Source: M0108 sp044228795 (GTDB taxonomy: Bacteria; Pseudomonadota; Gammaproteobacteria; Chromatiales; Chromatiaceae). From it: a stretch of DNA of 64,000 nt. The translations under genes were made by a program, and so were the position numbers. The notes under the pieces were generated by a model. It made no database searches. It was given only the letters and a program-made list of their open reading frames with translations, and was not told where the DNA came from. The DNA lies in the NCBI GenBank assembly GCA_044228795.1, contig JBGAUE010000010.1, positions 1-64,000 of the forward strand, in the 5' to 3' direction. Every line of letters begins with the position of its first letter. The first letter of the stretch is position 1. Shown piece after piece: positions 25,401-33,004 of this stretch.

Positions 25401-28254
25401 CTTGGCGCTCGGCACAGTCGAGGAAGACCCGGACTCTGAGCAGGTCTTGCTAGACTTTCCGGCCATTGGCCTAGACACCGCTGCCCAGCGGGCCCTGTTC
25501 CGGGCATGGATCAGGCTGCACTTGGAGCGCCGCAGTTTTCGACCCGAAGGGGCCGCGATCAGTCAACTGGGGGAGGGTTGGTCGGCCCCGGTGGGCATCA
25601 ACGCCGAACGCCTAAACCATATACTGCCCAATCGTTTCGAGGAATACATCGGTAAGATCCTCGGCGAGGACGCCGCTGCCACTGAGCAGGTGGTGGCTTG
25701 GTTTCAGCAGTTGGTCAGAAACTCCGAACTCCTCTATTTCGAGGGGGATCTTTACTATCTGCAGCCCCTTGGCTTGAGCCTGAATGTGCGGCTGGATGGC
25801 GCCTGGCTGCGCTGTGTAGATTGCGGACGTATCCACCCTGAGGCACTGGCCGACCTCTGCCCCGGCTGTTTGGGACAGGTGATCGAGGCCGAGCCCGACT
25901 ACTTGAGTGCCCGCACCGGTTTCTACCGCGATCAAGTGCTCCGTGCCTTCGACCCCCGCCAATTGGAGCCCTTTGGCCTATCCGCCGCCGAGCACTCTGC
26001 CCAACTTACCGGCAACACCGATGACAGCGCTTTCAACAAGGTCGAGGAGTACGAACTCCGTTTCCAGGACATCGCCCTTGATGCGAAGCCGCCCATCGAT
26101 GTTCTGAGTTGCACGACCACCATGGAAGTTGGTATCGACATCGGCGCCCTCTCGGGCGTGGCACTGCGCAACGTGCCACCCCATGTGGCTAACTACCAGC
26201 AACGGGCGGGCCGGGCAGGCCGGCGGGGTCGCTCTATTGCCTCGGTGGTCACCTACGCCCATGGCACCTCCCACGACGCGCATTTCTTTGCCCACCCCGA
26301 GGCCATCATCTCGGGACCAGTGATGCCGCCGATCGTTTACGTCGAAAATCAGCAAGTCCTGGAACGCCACATCAACGCCTATCTGGTGCAACGATTTTTT
26401 CATGAGACGGTACCGACGGACACCGGGTCAAACGCCTACCAACTCTTCGAATCACTTGGAACCGTCGAACGTTTTCTCTCCGATACCCACGCCTGCTCGC
26501 TGACACGCATGGAGGCTTGGCTCGAAGCTAATCAGTCGCAACTCGTGACGGAATTAGGCTATTGGGTGCCGACCTATAGTCATGGCTTGGGTGAGGATAT
26601 ACCCGGCGTGACGGAAACCATTCAGGGGGCAATCACCCGCCTGCGTGAGCAGCTCCATGCAGTGCTCCCCGTGGCCGACTACCGCCAACGCGAGCACCTC
26701 GCCGGACTAGCCCTGGAGACCCTCGCACGGCGGCTGGAGGATTCACTCCTCAATGCCATGATCGGCCATGCGGTGCTGCCACGCTATGCCTTCCCGACCG
26801 ATGTGGTCGGTTTCTGGGTGTCAAGAAAACCTAATCCCGGCGAGCCCAAGGTGCGCCGCGCCTTCGAGTACGAGCCGCAGCGGGATCTTCAACTCGCCCT
26901 GTCAGAGTACGCACCGACGCGCAGTCTGACCATCGACAAGTGGCGCTTCGCCTCAGCCGCGCTCTTTTCGCCCTATGAACCAACACCTGCCCCGACCTTG
27001 GCCAAGCGACAACCTTATACGGCCTGTCGCGACTGTACCTTCGTCAGTCTGGACCCCGAATCGGTCACTCTGGCCCTTTGCCCTTGCTGTGGCAGCGACC
27101 AGGTGGACCACACAGCTTTTATTACGCCCGCTGGGTTCGCGCCGGACATCAATGTCAAACAAGAAGTAGATCGTGGCCAGGCGATCACGTATGCCGGCAT
27201 GACGGAAAGAGCCCGTCTGGAACTACAGGATCCACCGACCGCCTGGGATCATGTGCTGTACGCTGGGCGCTTGAAGTCCTGGACCGGATCCCGGCGGCTC
27301 GCTGTGGTGAACAAGGGCATCGGCGACCGAGGCTTCCGGGTATGCCCGGAATGCGGTCGTTCTGAGCCGGAGTTCGGTCCGGGCTTCACCAAAACCCAAC
27401 TCACACGAGCGGGTTCGCCAATCCAACACAAGCACCCACTCGAACATGGCATGATTTGTACCGGCATCGCAGACGGTCCCTTCTTCCTGGGCCATCGCTT
27501 CCCCACCGATGCGCTCCTGATCAGGCTGAACGTATCGCGCCCGGTGTGCCTGGGGTCACCGACGACACAAGGCCTGCTCAGCCGGGCGGCGCGCATGGCG
27601 CTCAGTTCGCTGGTTGAGGCGATGGCGCTGGCAGCATCCCGAGAACTACAGATTGATGAGGGCGAGTTGTCGGGCTGGTGGGCGCCGGTACTCGGTGGCC
27701 ATGCCGATGAGGCACAGCTTTACCTCTATGACCTGTTGCCTGGCGGTGCTGGCTATGCCAGGGGCGTAGGCGATGCCCTCGATAACGTCCTCGCTGTTAC
27801 GGAACGTCTGCTGGCGGATTGCGACTGCCCTCAATCCTGCTATCGCTGCATCCGTCATTACGGCAACAATTACCTCCACGCCGCCCTGGACCGCCACCTC
27901 GCCTTGGCGCTGCTCCGGCATATCCGCTACGACACTATCCCGGTGGTGCCTGCCGGTTCCACGACGGAAGTGCTGCGCGGCCTCAAAGATTTCTTGAATC
28001 TGCGCGGCATCCAGGCCCAAGAAAATCCCGCGGTCGGGGACATCCAAGTTCCAATCATCGTCAAAGCTGGGAATCGCGAGATCTGGGTGGATGTCCACCA
28101 CCCCCTTGTGGATCCCGCCGCAGCCCCGTCCGCAATTGCACTGGCGGCCCAGTCCTCTTTTAGCGAACTGGTGCAGATCGATGCCTTCACCCTCTTGCAC
28201 GATCTGCCCGCTGCGGTCGCCTCGCTCAAGTTGCCAGAAGGTTGGGTGTCGTGA
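22432..28254 (+). CDS. Giant DEAH helicase with DUF1998/MZB end, DruE-like
   Basis: This 1940-residue protein is the size and architecture of Druantia DruE and related DISARM helicases. GTGSGKT lies at 244-250, DEAH at 473-476, motif III is TSASLGS, MEVGIDIG begins at 1231 and QQRAGRAGRRG at about 1255. Several Cys pairs occur between about 685 and 1150 (for example CDACGSRVFELASCRSCG). The C-terminal MZB/DUF1998 cluster has C1797, C1799, C1803 and C1806 in CDCPQSCYRC, followed by YGNNYLHAALDR. Residues 1-95 resemble a STAS-like fold (LTPQARLDFMDVATVAPGF) not expected in such helicases. About 110 further residues after the cluster are unassigned. The start overlaps the upstream stop. It is probably the central motor of the downstream half of the island. 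Confidence 0.88.
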   Translation: MIVLKLSKYTDEDARLADELDAAFLQRKLTPQARLDFMDVATVAPGFLDVLLEHETPESIGDRISGMNPAVDQALVSWVDRKANPVTAIERPRKRPTVRLPQRPPEPSPVERPLTPDDRYTPTRLVRRLANTLQGYIESAYPLSDPLLVKSRRLLLETEADGHLLAQVPFIETTPRYQSSERGYPAIGLPEHLGLFFDRLARQAATGSTPDDPRTILFPGVYRHQERAFQAFLTEGRDIVVATGTGSGKTECFLVPGLGALYDEAVMRPESFQIPGVRLLILYPMNALVNDQLARLRLLFGDPAVAAEFQHIGCRRFPRFGMYTGRTPYAGARKATGDSERVAPLLEYYLGLEPAIETRLRQLGRYPAKDLVAFYAKHEQQRAVYQSGKNVGKEYTRHNWDRRLHTADGDRELLTRHEMVHGVGTRPGHAPDILVTNYSMLEYMLMRPFERPLFEETRQWLQGQGNRLLLVVDEAHMYRGAKGAEVAFLLRRLRARLGIHDKSEKLRVIATSASLGSDAKSLRNILNFAADLTGKSPGDFEAVTGTREEFAPVGQASAPEAEMLAGLDIEAINQLGSGEELRQALTPVFDYYGVKCASPQEAEVLATLHQALAGRPYLNQLMNVAAGNAQALPDLARSVFGQHQHGCRALEALLALGTLARPRPDAPGLIPTRVHAMFRGMHGLYACINPACSGRQAGPGQTAILGKLFASPQTRCDACGSRVFELASCRSCGAPYTIAYAAVSTLGGLHFLWGETEGNLVRLELLPTAPRYPERTEEIQVHLATGYVNVAGDHKVGGVRPMYLWLDGNHERMPDFGRCAMCQPSSQAQARIFDFRTRGEQPFTALIEAQFAEQPPQKPDPHLPNHGRKVLVFSDGRQKAARLAPALEHSHARDLFRQVIALAASELRAQENLSGMQWLYPAVAWLCGNRGYDLFPAVDEVEFHNHLRRTKGKTLKETLQLASRGGLPPTRSFALALFSELTDRYYSLPSLALGTVEEDPDSEQVLLDFPAIGLDTAAQRALFRAWIRLHLERRSFRPEGAAISQLGEGWSAPVGINAERLNHILPNRFEEYIGKILGEDAAATEQVVAWFQQLVRNSELLYFEGDLYYLQPLGLSLNVRLDGAWLRCVDCGRIHPEALADLCPGCLGQVIEAEPDYLSARTGFYRDQVLRAFDPRQLEPFGLSAAEHSAQLTGNTDDSAFNKVEEYELRFQDIALDAKPPIDVLSCTTTMEVGIDIGALSGVALRNVPPHVANYQQRAGRAGRRGRSIASVVTYAHGTSHDAHFFAHPEAIISGPVMPPIVYVENQQVLERHINAYLVQRFFHETVPTDTGSNAYQLFESLGTVERFLSDTHACSLTRMEAWLEANQSQLVTELGYWVPTYSHGLGEDIPGVTETIQGAITRLREQLHAVLPVADYRQREHLAGLALETLARRLEDSLLNAMIGHAVLPRYAFPTDVVGFWVSRKPNPGEPKVRRAFEYEPQRDLQLALSEYAPTRSLTIDKWRFASAALFSPYEPTPAPTLAKRQPYTACRDCTFVSLDPESVTLALCPCCGSDQVDHTAFITPAGFAPDINVKQEVDRGQAITYAGMTERARLELQDPPTAWDHVLYAGRLKSWTGSRRLAVVNKGIGDRGFRVCPECGRSEPEFGPGFTKTQLTRAGSPIQHKHPLEHGMICTGIADGPFFLGHRFPTDALLIRLNVSRPVCLGSPTTQGLLSRAARMALSSLVEAMALAASRELQIDEGELSGWWAPVLGGHADEAQLYLYDLLPGGAGYARGVGDALDNVLAVTERLLADCDCPQSCYRCIRHYGNNYLHAALDRHLALALLRHIRYDTIPVVPAGSTTEVLRGLKDFLNLRGIQAQENPAVGDIQVPIIVKAGNREIWVDVHHPLVDPAAAPSAIALAAQSSFSELVQIDAFTLLHDLPAAVASLKLPEGWVS

Positions 28255-29441
28255 CTTGTAATCCATTTTACGAACTGCGGGAGCCAACTCACTGGGTCGA
28301 GCCCCCAGAAACCTACAGTTTCTCGCATTTAGAAGCCATTATGGCCTGCCCGCGACGCTGGCAACTGGTGCACTCATGCTGGGGACCCTTCACAAGGTAT
28401 CCAGAGCGCCCTAAACCAGCCGCAATCGAGGGACAGATCGTGCACGCGGCCTTGGAACTGCTCGCGCGGGAACTTGGCCAACGCGGCCGTCCACCGATTG
28501 CCTCGGTTGCCTTCCAGGGCGCCCTCGCGGCCTGTGAGTTCTGGGCGTTCTTTGCGGCGCAGATCCAGACATGGAACCAGCGCTTGGCAGCCCATCCACG
28601 GGCTGGCCCAGGTTACCTGCTACGGACCAAACCACAGGAACTGGCCAACCAAACCATTCGCCTCTTCCGCGAGACTTATCGCCCGGGTACGGGTCAACCC
28701 CTAAAAGTGCCCGCCGGGGCTGGGAAAAATCCCGGAAGCGCACCGCTGACATCTGAGCTGGTCATTTCCCCGGCCGAGCTGTTGCAGGCCCGTGGCGTGT
28801 TGGCTGAAATAAGGATGAGGCACCCAACCTTACCTCTGGCCGGCGTTCTGGATGCGGTTACCCTGGATCAACACCGTGCGACGACGATCATCGACTTTAA
28901 AACGGGTCAGCGCAAACCGGCCCATGAGGCACAAGTACTGCTCTATGCACTTCTCTGGTGGCGATGCAGTGGGTCAATGCCTGATAAGGTGGCGCTCCAT
29001 TACCTTGACGGCGCCTGGTCGCAGCCGGTTGCCGTGGCGGAATTGGAGTTAGCCGAGAGAACCATCGACGCGGATATCCGCCATGCCACGGCCATACTCC
29101 AGACAAGGCCGGCATCGCCCCAGCCCGGTAAAGAATGCAGCTGGTGTCCGGTGCGACCAAGGTGTAACGAAGGGTGGGCGCGGATTGAGCAGGGAGCTAT
29201 CCATGGGAGGGCTGCAAAATCCGTTGATATCGAGCTGACCCTTATTTCTGAACCAACCCACACGGGTTACCTGGGGTTGCATGCCAACGGTCGGGAATAT
29301 TCCATCGTCTATGATGCCGCCGTCAGCTACGGTCTGCCACTGGCAAATAAAGGTGATCGCTTTCGCTACCTGGATGCCATGACAGGTCAAGCGGAAAGGG
29401 AAATTCAGTTGCGTCCGTGGACCGAGATATATCGCCTTTAA
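28251..29441 (+). CDS. Cas4/RecB-like iron-sulfur PD-(D/E)XK nuclease
   Basis: A 396-residue nuclease closing the operon. The order of motifs is SFSHLEAIMACPRRW with C33, IEGQIVHAAL, D201 in GVLDAV, IIDFKTGQ with D215 and K217, EAQVLLYAL, and CSWCPVRPRC with C296, C299 and C305. One N-terminal and three C-terminal Cys are the iron-staple arrangement of Cas4, AddB and related enzymes, holding a 4Fe-4S cluster. It should cut DNA ends or single strands. GTG 28251 overlaps the helicase stop as GTGA, which fits the junction style of the operon better than TTG 28242. The pairing with UvrD-type and DUF1998-type helicases suggests helicase-nuclease processing of invading DNA. Confidence 0.87.
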   Translation: MTCNPFYELREPTHWVEPPETYSFSHLEAIMACPRRWQLVHSCWGPFTRYPERPKPAAIEGQIVHAALELLARELGQRGRPPIASVAFQGALAACEFWAFFAAQIQTWNQRLAAHPRAGPGYLLRTKPQELANQTIRLFRETYRPGTGQPLKVPAGAGKNPGSAPLTSELVISPAELLQARGVLAEIRMRHPTLPLAGVLDAVTLDQHRATTIIDFKTGQRKPAHEAQVLLYALLWWRCSGSMPDKVALHYLDGAWSQPVAVAELELAERTIDADIRHATAILQTRPASPQPGKECSWCPVRPRCNEGWARIEQGAIHGRAAKSVDIELTLISEPTHTGYLGLHANGREYSIVYDAAVSYGLPLANKGDRFRYLDAMTGQAEREIQLRPWTEIYRL

Positions 29442-29480
29442 TCCACCTTGGTGTGGAGATAGGTGACAGCGGTCGTTACC

Positions 29481-30125
29481 CTACCGTGCCGTGTCGCCTT
29501 TGACGCCAATGGCCAGCGTCTTACTGGTCTGCCCCAGCGCAAAGGTCACCTGGCCGCTGGCGGCGGTGTAATCCTGGCCCGCCTGGGCCGTGCCATTTGC
29601 GGTGGCGTACCGCACCGTCACCGGCCCGGCACTCTTGGGGCTGAGGGTCAGGGTAAAGGTCAGAGGACTGGTGCCCGTCTGGCCCCCCACCCGCGCCGCG
29701 TCATTGATGCGCAGGGTCTGCGCCACGACGGCGGTGGGGACGATGAGATCCGCGAACACCGGCAGATGATCCTCCGCCAGGGTACAGACCGTCGCCGCCA
29801 GGGGCGCCCCGGAAAGAGGCAGGCCGCCGGGGAGGCCCTCGTCGGCGCAGTCATAGACCTGGGTCGCCGGGCCGCGCCGCGTCAGGGTGGGGCTGGTCAG
29901 CAGATAGTCGAGGCGCCGCCCCGGTGCCATGCGGGTGGCGAGGCTGCCATCCAACTGGCGGGCCGGGAGGAGCGTGGCGCGGGCGGTGAGATAGGCGAAG
30001 GGGTCATTGCGCAGCCCGGCCCCGGCCAGCAGGGCCTGGAGGTCGGCCCCCAACACCATGCCGGCGGTTTGATGTCCCCTATCGGGCCAGGCTGCATCGG
30101 CGCCACCGGCATTGCCAAACAAACC
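29481..30125 (-). pseudogene. Remnant of secreted endonuclease/phosphatase with Calx-beta domain
   Basis: On the - strand the frame reads the end of an endonuclease/exonuclease/phosphatase domain (RRLDYLLTSPTL, then AEDHLPVFADL) followed by the start of a Calx-beta repeat (SAGPVTVRYATANGTA, DYTAASGQVTF). It stops at GDTAR, where Calx-beta domains normally continue for tens of residues. The catalytic N-terminal half of the nuclease is missing on the other side. It is therefore a fragment cut at both ends, only 40 bases from the last defence gene. The truncation probably marks the island boundary. Confidence 0.65.
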
Positions 30126-30718
30126 ACCATCACGGGGGATTGCCCTAGCCTTGAGTGATCCATGGAGACATTTTTGCCATGGTGGAAAAAACCGACCTCG
30201 TAGGCGCCCCGTGGCGCCCGTGGCGGGACCCTGGCAACCCATATCTATCACCCCCGACCCAGGGTCCACAAGACCGCCTAGGCGCCGCCGGGGGTTGGCT
30301 CGCAACTATCTATAATTTAAGGGTATTCGACCGGGAAAACCTGCTTTATTGGTTCCGTTGGCTTGGATTGCCCCGCCGAGCCTGGCCTATCCCTGGCGCT
30401 GCCGCTGACCTAGGTTCGGGCTGGGGGAGGGAGGGAGGAGTCTGGCCCTAGCTGGCGGGGCGATCTGAGGCTATCCGGTTGGCAACGGATGCGTACCGGA
30501 TGGGGGGGTTGCCCGGCAGGATGGCATCTTCGGCATCGCCTTGCTTGGCTGGCGGAAGGGGTTTGATGCCGAGCCAAAGGACTAGGGCCGCCCTGGCAAA
30601 CCCGCCCCAAAACGCCAGATCAGTCCGCCGAAAGTTCCCCCAAGGTTCCCCAGCCTCCCGACCGCCCTTGGAAATAGTCCCATGGGGTTCTGTAACTTAA
30701 TGATATATTTTATGAATT
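30126..30718. other. Non-coding or decayed stretch between nuclease remnant and tRNA
   Basis: No convincing gene. A 98-codon + frame at 30155-30451 has no recognisable feature, no ribosome-binding site and unusual Trp/Pro/Gly content. AT-rich DNA just before the tRNA 3' end (about 30690-30718) may contain the transcription stop of the rpoD-tRNA unit, but no hairpin with a T run is seen. Confidence 0.5.
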
Positions 30719-30794
<76 letters not shown>

Positions 30795-30821
30795 TGGAAA
30801 GGATGATGCTGATATTCTGCC

Positions 30822-32690
30822 CTAACCCTCGTTGTCGAGGAAGCTGCGAAGCTTGTCGGAGCGGGTGGGGTGGCGGAGTTTACGCAGAGCCTTGGCTTCG
30901 ATCTGGCGAATGCGTTCCCGAGTAACGTCGAATTGCTTGCCGACTTCTTCCAGGGTGTGATCGGTGTTCATGTCGATGCCAAAACGCATGCGCAGCACTT
31001 TGGCCTCGCGGGAGGTGAGGCTCGCAAGCATGTTTTGGGTGGCCTCGCGCAGGCCCTCGATGGTGGCGGATTCGACGGGTGAGACGACCCCGGAATCCTC
31101 GATGAAGTCACCCAGATGCGAGTCCTCGTCATCGCCAATAGGGGTTTCCATGGAAATGGGTTCCTTGGCGATCTTGAGGACCTTGCGCACCTTGTCTTCG
31201 GGCATCTCCATGCGGACCGCCAGTTCTTCGGGGGTGGCCTCACGTCCCATTTCCTGAATCATCTGACGTGATACGCGATTGAGTTTGTTGATGGTCTCGA
31301 TCATGTGCACCGGGATACGAATGGTGCGCGCCTGGTCGGCGATGGAACGGGTGATGGCCTGGCGAATCCACCAGGTGGCATAGGTCGAGAATTTGTAGCC
31401 GCGCCGGTACTCGAATTTGTCCACCGCCTTCATGAGGCCGATGTTGCCTTCCTGAATGAGGTCGAGGAACTGCAAGCCGCGGTTGGTATATTTCTTGGCG
31501 ATGGAGATGACCAGGCGCAGGTTGGCCTCGACCATTTCCTTCTTGGCACGGCGGGCCTTGGCCTCGCCAATGGACATTTTGCGATTGACTTCCTTGATCT
31601 CGCTGATCGTGAGGTAGTTCTCGCGCTCAACTTCCTGGAGGCGGCGCTGGGCGCGGCGGATGTCCTGGGCATGGCTGGAGAGGGCAGGGGCGAAGGGCTG
31701 ACCGCTGCCGATCTGACCTTCGAGCCAATCGGGATTGGTCTCATGATCTGGAAAGGAGTTGATGAAGGTTTTGCGAGGCATGCCGGAGGCATCCACGGCC
31801 AGGCCCATGATGACACGCTCCTGGTTACGAATGCGCACGATGGTCGAGCGCAGCGTCTCGGCAAGTTCCAGGAAAATGTTGGCGACGAGCTTGAATTGGA
31901 GGAAGACCTCGGAGACCTCTTCCATGGCCTGACGGGTGCGGTCGTCTAGGCGTCCGTGTTGCTCCAGGCACTCCTTGAGGTAGAGGTAGCGATCGCGCAT
32001 CAACTGGACACGGCGAGCGACCTCCTCGGGGTCCGGACCCGTATCAGCGGCGGCGACCTCTTCCGTCTCCTCTTCATGGTGCTCGTCGACGGTCTCAGGG
32101 TGCTCGTCTTCGGCATGGACTTCTTCCACGGGGGGAGGTGCTTGAACGACCTGGATTGGGGCGGGGATAGGTTCCTCGCTGTCAGTGAAACCCGAGATGG
32201 CGTCGGATAGCCGCATCTCATCCCTGCCGACGCGGTCGAAAATTTCCAGTAGGCGTTCAATGCTGCGCGGGTAAACGGAGAGGGCCGCGAGAACCTGATT
32301 CAGGCCCTCCTCGATGCGCTTGGCGATCTTGAGTTCGCCCTCGCGGGTAAGCAACTCGACGGTGCCCATCTCGCGCATATACATCCGCACCGGGTCGGTG
32401 GTGCGGCCGAATTCGGAATCGACGCTGGCGAGTGCCGCCGCCGCCGCCTCCGCGGCATCATCGTCTGATACAGCCGTATCGCTGAGGGTCGAGTCGAGTT
32501 CCGCTGGCGCGGTCTCATGGACCTCGATCCCCATATCGTTGATCATGCGCACGATGTCTTCGATCTGCTCAGGCTCGACGATGCCCTCTGGCAGATGATC
32601 GTTGACCTCGGAGTAGGTCAGGTAGCCTTGCTCCTTGCCTCTCGTTATCAGTTGCTTCAGCTGTGACTGTTGCTGTTGCTGTTGATCCAT
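30822..32690 (-). CDS. rpoD: RNA polymerase primary sigma factor RpoD (sigma-70)
   Basis: The 622-residue product is the housekeeping sigma factor that directs RNA polymerase to -35/-10 promoters. Region 1.1 (SQLKQLITRGKEQGYLTYSEVND), the 1.2 segment DPVRMYMREMG, the long non-conserved insert, region 2 (YKFSTYATWWIRQAI), region 3 and the region 4 helix-turn-helix (TLEEVGKQFDVTRERIRQIE) are all present in order. I start at ATG 32690 (MDQQQQQQSQLK), which aligns with E. coli MEQNPQSQLK; the frame runs 21 codons further upstream without similarity. It follows dnaG in the classical rpsU-dnaG-rpoD order. Confidence 0.97.
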   Translation of the reverse strand: MDQQQQQQSQLKQLITRGKEQGYLTYSEVNDHLPEGIVEPEQIEDIVRMINDMGIEVHETAPAELDSTLSDTAVSDDDAAEAAAAALASVDSEFGRTTDPVRMYMREMGTVELLTREGELKIAKRIEEGLNQVLAALSVYPRSIERLLEIFDRVGRDEMRLSDAISGFTDSEEPIPAPIQVVQAPPPVEEVHAEDEHPETVDEHHEEETEEVAAADTGPDPEEVARRVQLMRDRYLYLKECLEQHGRLDDRTRQAMEEVSEVFLQFKLVANIFLELAETLRSTIVRIRNQERVIMGLAVDASGMPRKTFINSFPDHETNPDWLEGQIGSGQPFAPALSSHAQDIRRAQRRLQEVERENYLTISEIKEVNRKMSIGEAKARRAKKEMVEANLRLVISIAKKYTNRGLQFLDLIQEGNIGLMKAVDKFEYRRGYKFSTYATWWIRQAITRSIADQARTIRIPVHMIETINKLNRVSRQMIQEMGREATPEELAVRMEMPEDKVRKVLKIAKEPISMETPIGDDEDSHLGDFIEDSGVVSPVESATIEGLREATQNMLASLTSREAKVLRMRFGIDMNTDHTLEEVGKQFDVTRERIRQIEAKALRKLRHPTRSDKLRSFLDNEG

Positions 32691-33004
32691 GCATGGCACC
32701 CTGGTTTTTTTTCGGGGGGAGGCTAGAGGATTTGGTCGCTGGGATGGGGCCAAAAAGCCAGCCAGAAATCATAGCAGACTCTGACTCATCATCGCCAGCC
32801 AAAATCCTATGGCTATGGGGCCGGACAGGCAATCCTGGCGTGGGTGGCGTTGGGACTGCAGCCGATGCACTTAAAGTAGACGTTCAGTGCGATTTTCCAA
32901 GTCTTTTGGCGAAGTTGTTTCGTGGGAAGGACGATATCGACTCTTGATGGGGTGGGAGGCGGGCCCTGGCGATGGCGGATGCCGACCCACAGGGCTCTTG
33001 GCAA
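32691..33004. other. Intergenic stretch between dnaG and rpoD
   Basis: This 314-base gap separates the dnaG stop from the rpoD start on the - strand. In other gammaproteobacteria internal rpoD promoters lie here or within the end of dnaG. A run of eight T on the + strand (A on -) lies just upstream of rpoD, but I cannot assign a clear sigma-70 or heat-shock promoter. No coding frame is supported. Confidence 0.4.

Noticed and set aside
22432..29441. Canonical DISARM or Druantia call
   Set aside because: The DUF1998 helicase resembles DruE, but I see no DruH or DruABCD partners and no DrmA-DrmB-DrmC set, so a named system cannot be assigned.
29463..30158. 231-codon + strand frame over the nuclease remnant
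   Set aside because: Arg/Gly/Gln-rich composition typical of an antisense shadow; the - strand carries the recognisable EEP and Calx-beta motifs.
30155..30451. 98-codon + strand frame
   Set aside because: No ribosome-binding site, no family and odd Trp/Pro content; kept as non-coding.
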